A stretch of 34,684 bases of DNA from G963677915 sp963677915 (GTDB lineage: Bacteria; Bacillota; Clostridia; Lachnospirales; Vallitaleaceae): NCBI GenBank assembly GCA_963677915.2, contig CAXXGE010000045.1, forward strand, positions 1-34,684. Reading direction: 5' to 3'. The notes beneath the pieces were generated by a model. That model saw only the letters and a list, made by a program, of their open reading frames with translations. It did not search any database and was not told the origin of the DNA. The translations under genes were made by a program, and so were the position numbers. Below are positions 8,301 through 15,182 of this stretch, one piece after another. Numbering within the stretch: position 1 is the stretch's first letter; every line of letters starts with the position of its first letter.

Positions 8301-8543
8301 ATGGCCAGAACTACAGGGAAGGAATTGTTGGAACAAAAAATCGAAAAAGCTCAAGAAGATGTTGTCAAGGCGAAGAAAAAGTATGACACAGCTACGGCGC
8401 TCTTGAAGAAACTTTTAGATAAAAGAGACGCAATTCGAGCGGAAGAAATCATGACTGCAATCGCAAAAAGTGATCGTTCATATGATGATATTATGCGATA
8501 TATAATCACAACCGGAACAGTCGGGTCAGAAGAAGAGTATTAA
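8301..8543 (+). CDS. 80-aa coiled-coil accessory ORF inside the IS
   Basis: The frame starts ATG at 8301 with GGAG seven bases upstream and lies ten bases after the transposase stop. It is therefore translated from the same transcript and lies wholly inside the terminal repeats. The N-terminal half is a highly charged heptad-like helix (LEQKIEKAQEDVVKAKKKYD, then LKKLLDKRD), and the C-terminal half (EEIMTAIAKSDRSYDDIMRYI) looks like a second helical pair. No family is confidently recognised; it vaguely resembles small helical DUF4315-type proteins of mobile elements. It may regulate transposition or bind transposase. It is unlikely to be cargo of host value. Confidence 0.7.
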   Translation: MARTTGKELLEQKIEKAQEDVVKAKKKYDTATALLKKLLDKRDAIRAEEIMTAIAKSDRSYDDIMRYIITTGTVGSEEEY

Positions 8544-8548
8544 CCATC

Positions 8549-8592
8549 AAACAGCATGCATCGTAGAATATCCTGTTCGATGCATGCTGTTT
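8549..8592 (+). terminator. Stem-loop ending the IS transcript
   Basis: A perfect 15-bp stem (AAACAGCATGCATCG at 8549-8563 with its complement at 8578-8592) and a 14-base loop follow the accessory ORF. The downstream arm runs into the right terminal repeat. No immediate T run is present, though CTTTTTC follows eight bases later. Confidence 0.55.
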
Positions 8593-8617
8593 AGGTCTAC
8601 TTTTTCTGGAAGTTCAC
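8590..8617 (-). repeat. Right terminal inverted repeat of the IS
   Basis: Read on the minus strand it begins GTGAACTTCCA and ends TAGACCTAAA, 28 bases, matching the left end at 6440-6468. Confidence 0.85.
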
Positions 8618-8643
8618 AAGGAAATATTTTACTCCCCGGCACC
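8618..8643. repeat. Palindromic repeat, right part beyond the IS
   Basis: TTTTACTCCCCGGCACC at 8627-8643 is the exact reverse complement of 6380-6396. It ends seven bases before the -35 box of the clpB operon promoter. Confidence 0.75.
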
Positions 8644-8649
8644 CACCTA

Positions 8650-8678
8650 TTGACAGTTGTGGGCGGCAGCATTATAAT
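8650..8678 (+). promoter_or_regulatory. Consensus promoter of the dnaJ-like/clpB operon
   Basis: A perfect TTGACA (8650-8655), a 17-bp spacer and a perfect TATAAT (8673-8678) lie immediately before the CIRCE element. Confidence 0.92.
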
Positions 8679-8682
8679 TAAA

Positions 8683-8709
8683 TTAGCACTCGACAAGCGA
8701 GAGTGCTAA
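8683..8709. promoter_or_regulatory. CIRCE operator (HrcA binding site)
   Basis: TTAGCACTC, nine bases, then GAGTGCTAA is a perfect match to the CIRCE consensus. It begins four bases after the -10 box and covers the start site, so HrcA would repress the operon until heat stress. Confidence 0.97.
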
Positions 8710-8740
8710 CAACGAATGAAGGCATTAAGGTGGTGAGTCC

Positions 8741-9646
8741 ATGGAATATAAAGATTACTACAGCATTTTGGGCGTGGATAAAGGCGCATCGGAAAGCGAG
8801 ATCAAGAAAACATACAGAAAGCTGGCGAAGAAATATCATCCTGACAGCAACCAGGGAAATGCGAAAGCTGAGGAGAAGTTCAAGGAAGTTTCCGAAGCTT
8901 ATGAGGTGCTGGGGGACAAGGAGAAGAAGGCCCAGTATGACCAGTTCGGCAGCCAGTACAGAGGCGGCGGTGGCAGCCAGTTTGACCCAAGGCAATTCGG
9001 ATTCGATGGATTCACATATTCAACTGGCCCAGACAATGATTTCAGCGATTTCTTCAATATGTTTTTCGGTGGCGGCGATATATTTTCAGGATTGGGCGGA
9101 CGCAGAAGCCGTACAGCGACAAGAAGCAAGGGCGGCAACATAGAGGCTGTCATTACCATTGATGTCAAAGAAGCTTACGAAGGTGAGGAGAAGTCCTTTA
9201 CTCTTTCGGGCGGGCGTTCTTCCAGAATTAGCGTGAGGATTCCGAAGGGCATCGACGACGGCGAGAAGATACGTTTGAAAGGCAAGGGACAGGCGGATCC
9301 GTACGGAGGGCCTCCGGGAGATCTTCTGCTCAAGGTGGAGATCACCCCGTACAAAAGCTTGATCAAAGAAGGACTGGATCTAGCGACGAACCTTGAAATC
9401 TATCCTTGGGAAGCGGCTTTCGGATCGGAAAGAACAGTGCAGACGCTGGACGGTTCGGTGACAGTGAAGATTCCTAAAGGCATTCAGACAGACAAGCGTA
9501 TCAGGGTTGCGGGCAAGGGTTACAGGAACAGGAAAGGCCAGCAGGGTCATCTGTACATCAAGATCAAGATTGTCAACCCGGCATCGATAGACAGTGAAGC
9601 GAAGGCCCACTATGAGGCTTTGGCAAGGCATTACGGACATAGATAG
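8741..9646 (+). CDS. DnaJ/CbpA-like J-domain co-chaperone
   Basis: This 301-aa protein has an N-terminal J domain (residues 1-70) with HPD at 33-35, which stimulates the DnaK ATPase. A Gly/Phe-rich linker follows (GGGGSQFDPRQFGFDGF, about 76-125), then a DnaJ C-terminal substrate-binding region (about 130-290). The four CxxCxGxG zinc repeats of classical DnaJ are absent, so it is a type II, CbpA-like member and not the housekeeping DnaJ. AAGGTGGTG precedes the ATG. It heads a CIRCE-controlled operon with clpB, which fits a J-protein feeding DnaK and ClpB in disaggregation. dnaK and grpE are not in the window. Confidence 0.92.
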   Translation: MEYKDYYSILGVDKGASESEIKKTYRKLAKKYHPDSNQGNAKAEEKFKEVSEAYEVLGDKEKKAQYDQFGSQYRGGGGSQFDPRQFGFDGFTYSTGPDNDFSDFFNMFFGGGDIFSGLGGRRSRTATRSKGGNIEAVITIDVKEAYEGEEKSFTLSGGRSSRISVRIPKGIDDGEKIRLKGKGQADPYGGPPGDLLLKVEITPYKSLIKEGLDLATNLEIYPWEAAFGSERTVQTLDGSVTVKIPKGIQTDKRIRVAGKGYRNRKGQQGHLYIKIKIVNPASIDSEAKAHYEALARHYGHR

Positions 9647-9660
9647 AAGGAGGCAGCGTT

Positions 9661-12243
9661 ATGAACCTTGAGAAACTGACCCAGAAATCCTCGGCTGCCC
9701 TTGAAGTGGCGAGGAAAATTGCGATAAAGAACAACCACCAGCAGATCGACGGTGAGCACCTGCATTATGGCCTTCTGGCCGTGGAGGACAGCTTTATCTT
9801 GAAAGTGCTGGCTTATATGAAAGTGGAATTGACGGAATACAGAGACAGGCTGACGGCCCATTTGGACGGCCTGCCGGAAGTGCTCGGCGAAGGCGTCCAG
9901 GTGTATGCTTCCAGGCGGTTGAACCAGCTTCTGATAAAGGCGGAAGATGAGGCGTCCTACATGAAGGACGAGTATATCAGCGTGGAGCATCTGTTTCTGG
10001 CCTTGCTGAAGGAGAAAAAGACTTTTTCGGCGCAGCTTTTTGATCAGTTCGGCATCAATGTGGAGAATTTCCTCCAGGCGCTAAAGGTGATTCGTGCCGA
10101 CCAGCGTGTGACAAACCAGAATCCGGAGGAGCAGTACCAGGCTCTTGAGAAGTACGGTCGGGATCTGGTTGAGCAGGCGAAGCAAGGCAAGCTGGATCCT
10201 GTCATCGGCAGAGATAGTGAAATACGAAGGGCTATACGCATTCTGTCCAGGCGGACGAAAAACAACCCGGTTCTGATCGGCGAGCCGGGCGTGGGTAAAA
10301 CGGCTGTCGTGGAAGGTTTGGCTCAGCGGATCCTGAATGGCGATGTGCCGGAAGGCCTAAAGAACAAGAAGGTGTTTGCGCTGGATATGGGAGCCCTGAT
10401 TGCGGGCGCCAAATACCGGGGCGAGTTCGAGGAGCGCCTGAAGGCGGTGCTGAATGAGGTGCACCGTTCAAACGGAGAGATCATTCTGTTTATCGACGAG
10501 CTGCACACGATTGTCGGTGCCGGGAAAAGCGAGGGCGCCATGGATGCGGGCAACCTGCTCAAGCCTATGCTGGCGAGGGGTGAGTTGCGGTGTATCGGTG
10601 CGACGACTTTGGATGAGTACAGGCAGCATATTGAGAAGGACGCTGCCCTTGAAAGGCGTTTCCAGCCGATTCTCGTGGAACAGCCGACTGTGGAGGATAC
10701 AATCTCGATATTGCGCGGCCTGAAGGAACGTTTTGAAATCCATCATGCTGTGAGGATTACCGATGGTGCTATCGTGGCTTGTGCCCAACTGTCCCACCGT
10801 TATATCGGCGACAGGTTTCTGCCGGATAAGGCAATCGACCTGATGGACGAAGCGGCGGCTATGATCAGAACTGAAATCGACAGCATGCCGGGAGACCTGG
10901 ATGAGGCGTCAAGGAAGCTGATGCAGCTGGAAATCGAGAGGCAGGCTCTTTTAAAGGAGGACGATCCTGCTTCCCGGGAGCGTCTGAAATCATTGGATCG
11001 GGATATCGAATGCTTCAAGGAAGAGGTTCGGTCGATGAAGGCCCAGTGGGAGCTGGAAAAATCAGAGCTTTCCAAGGAGAAGGACTTAAAGCAGCAGATG
11101 GAGGTTTTGAAACGGGAGATCGACGAGGCTGAACGGGGATATGACCTGGAGAAGCTTGCCGCCTTGAAGTACGGGAAGCTTCCTGAGCTCGAGAAGGCGC
11201 TGAAGGAAGAGAAGAAACGGTCAGGTCACAGGGAACTCAAGATGCTCAAAGAGGAAGTGACGGAAGAGGAGATAGCGGAAATCGTTTCCCGCTGGACCCA
11301 TATTCCGGTGAGCAAGCTGAATGAAACCGAAAAGGACAGGCTGCTGCATCTGGACAGCCTGCTGCATAAACGGATTGTGGGACAGGATGAGGCTGTAACG
11401 GCTGTGGTGGATGCGGTGATCCGTGCGCGGGCCGGGCTGAAGGATAAGAACAAGCCAATCGGATCGTTCGTCTTTCTTGGGCCGACGGGCGTAGGAAAGA
11501 CGGAGCTGGCCAAGGCTTTGGCTGAGGCGATGTTCGATAATGAGGAGAACATGATCCGCATCGACATGAGTGAGTATATGGAGCGGCATGCAGTGGCCCG
11601 GCTGATCGGCGCGCCTCCAGGCTATATCGGCCATGAGGAGGGCGGACAGCTGACGGAGGCAGTGCGGAGGCAGCCGTATTCCGTGATTCTGTTTGACGAG
11701 ATCGAAAAGGCCCATCCCGAGGTCTTTAATGTGCTGCTCCAGCTGATGGATGATGGACGGCTGACAGACAGCAGAGGCAGGACGGTGGATTTCAAAAATA
11801 CCGTCGTGATCATGACGTCAAATATCGGTAGCCAGCAGTTGCTTGAAGGCATCGATGGTGCCGGGAATATCAGTGATTCGGCCCGGGAAACGGTCATGGG
11901 CATGCTGCATCAGTATTTCAAGCCTGAGCTTCTGAACAGGCTGGATGACATTGTCCTGTTTGCGCCGCTCAGGAAGGAACAGATTCTGGCGATTATCGGT
12001 CTGGCTCTGAAGGACCTTCAGGGGCTCCTCGAGGACAGGCGGATTACGATTACCCTTAGCGATGCGGCCAAGGAAAGAATCGCCGAGGACAGCTACAATC
12101 CGATGTTCGGCGCACGCCCGGTCCGCCGCTACATGCAGAAGGTGGTGGAAACCGCACTCGGCAGAGCGATTATCCGCGGCGATGTGGAGGAAGGCAGCTC
12201 AGTCGTTATCGACTACGTAAACGGCGAATATGTGTTTAAATGA
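9661..12243 (+). CDS. clpB: ATP-dependent disaggregase ClpB
   Basis: This 860-aa Hsp104-class AAA+ chaperone extracts polypeptides from aggregates with DnaK help. Domains in order are Clp N repeats (1-145), NBD1 with Walker A GEPGVGKT at 207-214 and Walker B with D279-E280, a coiled-coil middle domain (about 400-530), and NBD2 with Walker A GPTGVGKT at 607-614. A C-terminal Clp D2-small domain completes it. The middle domain, rich in Glu/Lys/Leu and about 130 residues long, separates ClpB from ClpA and short-linker ClpC, and no ClpP-binding IGF-type loop was seen. AGGAGG precedes the ATG, and it follows the J-protein gene by 14 bp under the CIRCE promoter. Confidence 0.96.
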   Translation: MNLEKLTQKSSAALEVARKIAIKNNHQQIDGEHLHYGLLAVEDSFILKVLAYMKVELTEYRDRLTAHLDGLPEVLGEGVQVYASRRLNQLLIKAEDEASYMKDEYISVEHLFLALLKEKKTFSAQLFDQFGINVENFLQALKVIRADQRVTNQNPEEQYQALEKYGRDLVEQAKQGKLDPVIGRDSEIRRAIRILSRRTKNNPVLIGEPGVGKTAVVEGLAQRILNGDVPEGLKNKKVFALDMGALIAGAKYRGEFEERLKAVLNEVHRSNGEIILFIDELHTIVGAGKSEGAMDAGNLLKPMLARGELRCIGATTLDEYRQHIEKDAALERRFQPILVEQPTVEDTISILRGLKERFEIHHAVRITDGAIVACAQLSHRYIGDRFLPDKAIDLMDEAAAMIRTEIDSMPGDLDEASRKLMQLEIERQALLKEDDPASRERLKSLDRDIECFKEEVRSMKAQWELEKSELSKEKDLKQQMEVLKREIDEAERGYDLEKLAALKYGKLPELEKALKEEKKRSGHRELKMLKEEVTEEEIAEIVSRWTHIPVSKLNETEKDRLLHLDSLLHKRIVGQDEAVTAVVDAVIRARAGLKDKNKPIGSFVFLGPTGVGKTELAKALAEAMFDNEENMIRIDMSEYMERHAVARLIGAPPGYIGHEEGGQLTEAVRRQPYSVILFDEIEKAHPEVFNVLLQLMDDGRLTDSRGRTVDFKNTVVIMTSNIGSQQLLEGIDGAGNISDSARETVMGMLHQYFKPELLNRLDDIVLFAPLRKEQILAIIGLALKDLQGLLEDRRITITLSDAAKERIAEDSYNPMFGARPVRRYMQKVVETALGRAIIRGDVEEGSSVVIDYVNGEYVFK

Positions 12244-12245
12244 TA

Positions 12246-12278
12246 GGTGCCGGGGAGGAAATGTTTTCCTCCCCGGCA
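12246..12278. repeat. Palindromic repeat copy, intergenic
   Basis: Arms TGCCGGGGAGGAAA and TTTCCTCCCCGGCA flank a 3-base centre. The 33-bp sequence is the exact reverse complement of the copy at 12451-12483. It starts three bases after the clpB stop. There is no T run, so it is not a canonical terminator on its own. Confidence 0.9.
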
Positions 12279-12298
12279 TACCGATTGCAGGTGATGAT

Positions 12299-13210
12299 AT
12301 GATGAAAAAAATAATCGCATTTGGCCTGGCAGGGCTTATGCTGACTGGTTGTACGCCAGGTCCTGTAAGGGATGTCAATCAGTCCCCGGCATCGGCAGAG
12401 GCACCAGCATTACCGCCGGTTGTCTCTGAAAAACCGGATGCGTCAGATGATGCCGGGGAGGAAAACATTTCCTCCCCGGCACCGATCCAATCGATACAAA
12501 TCCTCATGGAGGCTTACCCCGATGACGTCGTTGGAGTGGAGGAGGAAGGCGATGACATATGGGTCATCATGGCTTCAGGCGACAGGATCCTCTATGATGA
12601 CAGGCGTGAGAAGAGTTTCGAGGAAATGCTGGAGGATGCGGATATAGAGGATATGATGTCGATGGCCTATCCGCTTGAGCCTGCGGATGGTATAGCCGAT
12701 GAAGGCCAGGATCCAGGCCGCATCAGGTGCTATGCGTTTTTCGATGCAGTTTATGGAGCGTCCAGGGAAGAGATAGAAGGGAATCTGGTGAATGTCGAGT
12801 ACGGCGATGATACGCTGATGGTCAATGGGAAGGCTGGTGCTGCAAAAGCACTGGAACAGGCAGCAAAAGAAATAGCCGCCTATGTTGAGGACCACCCGGA
12901 AGTGTACAGTTACGCCTATCCTTCGAGCGGGGCCTATTATTACCGAACGATTTACGGCACTGACAGGTTAAGCCCTCACAGCTATGGCATCGCCGTCGAC
13001 ATGCCTGAACATCCTGACGACTACTGGGAAAAAGCCCCCTATGAAGCCGGTGCAGCAAGGCTTGAAGGCTATCCGTTGGAACTGGTGGAAATATTCGAGA
13101 AGAACGGTTTCATATGGGGCGGCAAGTGGCACCACTTCGATCTTCTGCATTTTGAGTACAGGCCGGAACTGTTGTTAAAGAAAACAGCCGTCGAAAGTAT
13201 CGACGGCTGA
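12299..13210 (+). CDS. M15-family peptidase lipoprotein (D-alanyl-D-alanine carboxypeptidase-like)
   Basis: This 303-aa protein has a lipoprotein signal peptide (MMKKIIAFGLAGLMLTGC, lipid Cys18), so it is anchored on the outer face of the membrane. The C-terminal third is a VanY/M15 zinc peptidase, with H227 and D234 in SPHSYGIAVDM and D281/H284 in WHHFDLLHFEYRP. These residues supply zinc ligands and a catalytic acid for trimming peptidoglycan stem peptides. A low-complexity Ala/Pro/Glu linker of about 40 residues follows the lipid Cys and contains an 11-residue segment encoded by a palindromic repeat (12451-12483). The ATG at 12299 (or 12302) has AGGTGAT upstream. The 3' end overlaps a terminator of the opposing gene. 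Confidence 0.85.
   Translation: MMKKIIAFGLAGLMLTGCTPGPVRDVNQSPASAEAPALPPVVSEKPDASDDAGEENISSPAPIQSIQILMEAYPDDVVGVEEEGDDIWVIMASGDRILYDDRREKSFEEMLEDADIEDMMSMAYPLEPADGIADEGQDPGRIRCYAFFDAVYGASREEIEGNLVNVEYGDDTLMVNGKAGAAKALEQAAKEIAAYVEDHPEVYSYAYPSSGAYYYRTIYGTDRLSPHSYGIAVDMPEHPDDYWEKAPYEAGAARLEGYPLELVEIFEKNGFIWGGKWHHFDLLHFEYRPELLLKKTAVESIDG
12451..12483. repeat. Palindromic repeat copy, in frame inside the M15 lipoprotein gene
   Basis: The same 33-bp palindrome as at 12246-12278 in opposite orientation. The centre is ACA here and TGT there. It encodes AGEENISSPAP in the flexible linker behind the lipid anchor and keeps the reading frame. Confidence 0.9.
13177..13208 (-). terminator. Terminator of the minus-strand small membrane protein gene
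   Basis: On the minus strand a 9-bp perfect stem (AGCCGTCGA/TCGACGGCT, 5-base loop) is followed by GTTTTCTTT. It lies inside the last codons of the convergent M15 peptidase gene. Confidence 0.75.
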
Positions 13211-13223
13211 ATGAATGAAAGAG

Positions 13224-13442
13224 TTAAAAGAATAGAGAGGCTCCCAGCCAGGCAGTGGTGATGAAAAAAACACCATAAACAACCAGACCTGTGACCAGGG
13301 ATACAACTGCCCCTTTCATTGCTGAAATGGCTTCAATTGGCTTCTCGTCCTTCCATGTGAGATACAGGATAAAACCGACTACAGGTAGAAGGAATCCGAT
13401 CAGTGCGGTTTTCCAGTCCAGATTCTTTGTAACATTTTCCAT
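13224..13442 (-). CDS. Small two-helix membrane protein
   Basis: This 72-aa protein starts MENVTKNLDWK. It has two hydrophobic helices (ALIGFLLPVVGFILYLTW and GAVVSLVTGLVVYGVFF) joined by a charged KDEKPIEAISAMK loop. This arrangement is common in small Bacillota membrane proteins of unknown function. The start codon at 13442 has AAGGAGG upstream. An upstream frame to 13514 has no ribosome binding site. It has its own promoter and a terminator inside the neighbouring gene. No function can be assigned. Confidence 0.75.
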   Translation of the reverse strand: MENVTKNLDWKTALIGFLLPVVGFILYLTWKDEKPIEAISAMKGAVVSLVTGLVVYGVFFITTAWLGASLFF

Positions 13443-13478
13443 GTGTCCTCCTTGCGGCAAGACACTCCCCATGAAGGT

Positions 13479-13507
13479 ATGATACATGAAAGTGTACCTG
13501 ATGACAA
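13479..13507 (-). promoter_or_regulatory. Promoter of the small membrane protein gene
   Basis: On the minus strand TTGTCA (13502-13507) and TATCAT (13479-13484) are separated by 17 bp, 37 bp before the start codon. Confidence 0.6.
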
Positions 13508-13557
13508 CACGCAATAACTGGCAGAAAAGGGTGCTTTTTCCAATAGCTCTCTACAGC

Positions 13558-13586
13558 TTGAACTCGGCTGTTTATAGTGCTAAAAT
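13558..13586 (+). promoter_or_regulatory. Promoter of the histidine-rich small ORF
   Basis: TTGAAC (13558-13563), a 17-bp spacer and TAAAAT (13581-13586) lie 46 bp before the ATG at 13633. Confidence 0.55.
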
Positions 13587-13632
13587 AAAGTTATAAGGAA
13601 GGCAATCATTATTAAACAGGAGATGATGTGGA

Positions 13633-13803
13633 ATGAAGATTGTTCCTGATAAGATTAGGCTGGAAGAACCACCTCTGGCAAAAGAACCACCGAAATTCGA
13701 TGAACATGACCATCATCAAAAGGAAGGCATGAAACCGGATACGGCGTCTCATCAGCACCAACATGTGAGAAAAGCGCGTCAGATGCCGGGAAGACATCAT
13801 TGA
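13633..13803 (+). CDS. 56-aa histidine-rich small protein
   Basis: The frame begins MKIVPDKIRLEEPPLAKEPP and continues into a His-rich half with DEHDHH, SHQHQH and a terminal RHH, giving eight His in 56 residues. It has no membrane segment or signal peptide. AGGAGATGATG precedes the ATG, a -35/-10 pair lies upstream and a strong terminator begins 30 bases after the stop, so it appears to be a complete one-gene transcription unit. His clusters suggest metal binding, but no family is recognised. A longer minus-strand frame across the same bases lacks these signals. Confidence 0.6.
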   Translation: MKIVPDKIRLEEPPLAKEPPKFDEHDHHQKEGMKPDTASHQHQHVRKARQMPGRHH

Positions 13804-13833
13804 GGACCGGCAGCCATAGTTGCACGACACATT

Positions 13834-13865
13834 AGCCTAGGCAGCGATGCCTAGGCTTTTATTTT
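13834..13865 (+). terminator. Rho-independent terminator after the histidine-rich ORF
   Basis: A perfect 10-bp stem (AGCCTAGGCA/TGCCTAGGCT) with loop GCGA is followed by TTTTATTTT. Confidence 0.92.
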
Positions 13866-13883
13866 CAAATGAAATTGTAATAC

Positions 13884-13910
13884 GGTGCCAAAAGGTCTGA
13901 CCCTTTGGCA
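13884..13910. repeat. GGTGCC-ended imperfect palindrome before the MscS gene
   Basis: TGCCAAAAGG and CCCTTTGGCA pair around TCTGA with one mismatch. It shares the GGTGCC end with the 6380/12246/12451 repeats but has a different core. It lies 30 bp before the MscS start and may be a related dispersed repeat or a regulatory hairpin. Confidence 0.5.
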
Positions 13911-13940
13911 TTTCTTTGGCACTCATCACAGGAGGACACC

Positions 13941-15152
13941 ATGAAAAACATCTACGACAGCATCGTCAACATCTCGCTGACAGAAAGTCCGACGGCCAAC
14001 CATTTGCTTGGCATACTCGCGGCGATCCTGGCTGCAGCTATCGTGCTTGCGGCCATCGACAATATCTCGAAGAAAATCATACTCAAACTGGTGGAGCGGA
14101 TAACCAAAAAAACAGTTTTCAAATGGGACGACAAAATCTACAACAGACACGTTTTCCATAAACTGGCCCACCTGCCGGTTCTGATGGTGGTCTATATCTA
14201 CGCCGGGATGCTTCCAGATGAATATGTGGCCATCGGCAGAAAAATCATCATGACCATTGTGGTCGTATTGATGCTGACAGTGCTGACGGCATTGGTCAAT
14301 GCCTTTGAAGATATCTACAGCGACTTCAGTTTTGCAAAGGAAAGACCGATCACAGGTATCATGCAGATCGTAAAAATCGTCATCATCGTACTTGCTATGA
14401 TTGTGGTGCTTAGCCTATACATCGGATCGGGGACGGTAGCGGCACTGCTTGGTACGTTAGGCGGCATGACCGTCTTCATCATGCTCGTTTTCAGTGATTC
14501 GATCCTGGGCCTTGTCGCAAGTATCCAGCTGACCGCCAACAACTCGCTTAAAATCGGCGACTGGCTGGAAATGCCGAGCCAAGGTGCAGACGGCGAGGTC
14601 CTTGAAATCTCCCTCAACAAGGTCAAGGTCCAGAACTGGGACAAGACCATCACCAATATCCCAACACAGAATTTCATCAAGGAATCTTTCAAAAACTGGA
14701 AAGGCATGAGCGAGTCTGGCGGCAGGCGCATCAAAAGGGCCGTTCTGCTCGATGTCAACAGCGTCGGCTTCCTCAACGGACAGAAACTGGAGGAAATGAA
14801 GCAGGTGGACAGGCTTGCTGAGTACATCACTCAAAAAGAAAGTGAAATCGAAGCATACAACAGGAGCCACAAGGGCGGCACGCATCAGGTCAACCTGAGG
14901 AAACAGACCAATATCGGCCTTTTCAGAGCCTACCTTGAAAACTACCTCAAGAAACATCCTTCAATCCGTAATGACATGACGCTGCTGGTCAGGCAGCTCA
15001 GCCCGAGCGAAAAAGGCCTTCCGATAGAAGTCTACTGTTTCACCAACACCACAGAATGGGGCGTTTATGAAAGCATCCAGTCGGATATCTTCGACCATAT
15101 ATTCGCGATTCTGCCGGAATTCGAATTGAAGGCCTATCAATTTGGAGTATAG
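13941..15152 (+). CDS. MscS-family mechanosensitive channel (YbdG/MscM-like)
   Basis: This 403-aa protein has several N-terminal transmembrane helices (about 20-40, 70-90, 95-115, 135-160). A pore helix and beta domain follow, with GTVAALLGTLGGMTVFIMLVFSDSILGLVASIQL and then the MscS beta-fold signature KIGDWLEMP, GEVLEISLNKVKVQNWD and IPTQNFI. The insertion after NWKGMSESGGRRIKRAV and the size fit the YbdG-type branch, which releases solutes upon osmotic downshock. AGGAGG precedes ATG 13941. The frame opens at 13905, but those codons lie in a palindrome. It heads a close-packed set with two MutS-like genes and lipB. Confidence 0.88.
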   Translation: MKNIYDSIVNISLTESPTANHLLGILAAILAAAIVLAAIDNISKKIILKLVERITKKTVFKWDDKIYNRHVFHKLAHLPVLMVVYIYAGMLPDEYVAIGRKIIMTIVVVLMLTVLTALVNAFEDIYSDFSFAKERPITGIMQIVKIVIIVLAMIVVLSLYIGSGTVAALLGTLGGMTVFIMLVFSDSILGLVASIQLTANNSLKIGDWLEMPSQGADGEVLEISLNKVKVQNWDKTITNIPTQNFIKESFKNWKGMSESGGRRIKRAVLLDVNSVGFLNGQKLEEMKQVDRLAEYITQKESEIEAYNRSHKGGTHQVNLRKQTNIGLFRAYLENYLKKHPSIRNDMTLLVRQLSPSEKGLPIEVYCFTNTTEWGVYESIQSDIFDHIFAILPEFELKAYQFGV

Positions 15153-15182
15153 CGGCATTCCAGCAAAGGCGGGTGGTTATGA

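Larger units (their letters stand above)
6440..8617 (+). mobile_element. IS4-superfamily insertion sequence, probably IS1634 family
   Basis: This 2178-bp element is bounded by terminal inverted repeats. The left end (6440-6468) and the reverse complement of the right end (8590-8617) both begin GTGAACTTCCA and end TAGACCTAAA, with a diverged middle and one indel. It carries a DDE transposase with the YREK signature and an 80-aa downstream ORF. It is more AT-rich than its neighbours, which suggests recent acquisition. It lies inside a palindromic repeat. No exact target duplication is obvious, but the left flank ends AGGAAT and the right flank starts AAGGAAAT, compatible with a decayed or short duplication. 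Confidence 0.85.

Noticed and set aside
12246..12278. Palindrome after clpB as a rho-independent terminator
   Set aside because: No T run on either side, and the identical sequence occurs inside a coding region, so it is better called a dispersed repeat.
13612..13830. 72-aa minus-strand ORF over the histidine-rich gene
   Set aside because: No ribosome binding site or promoter; the plus-strand 56-aa frame has promoter, Shine-Dalgarno and terminator.
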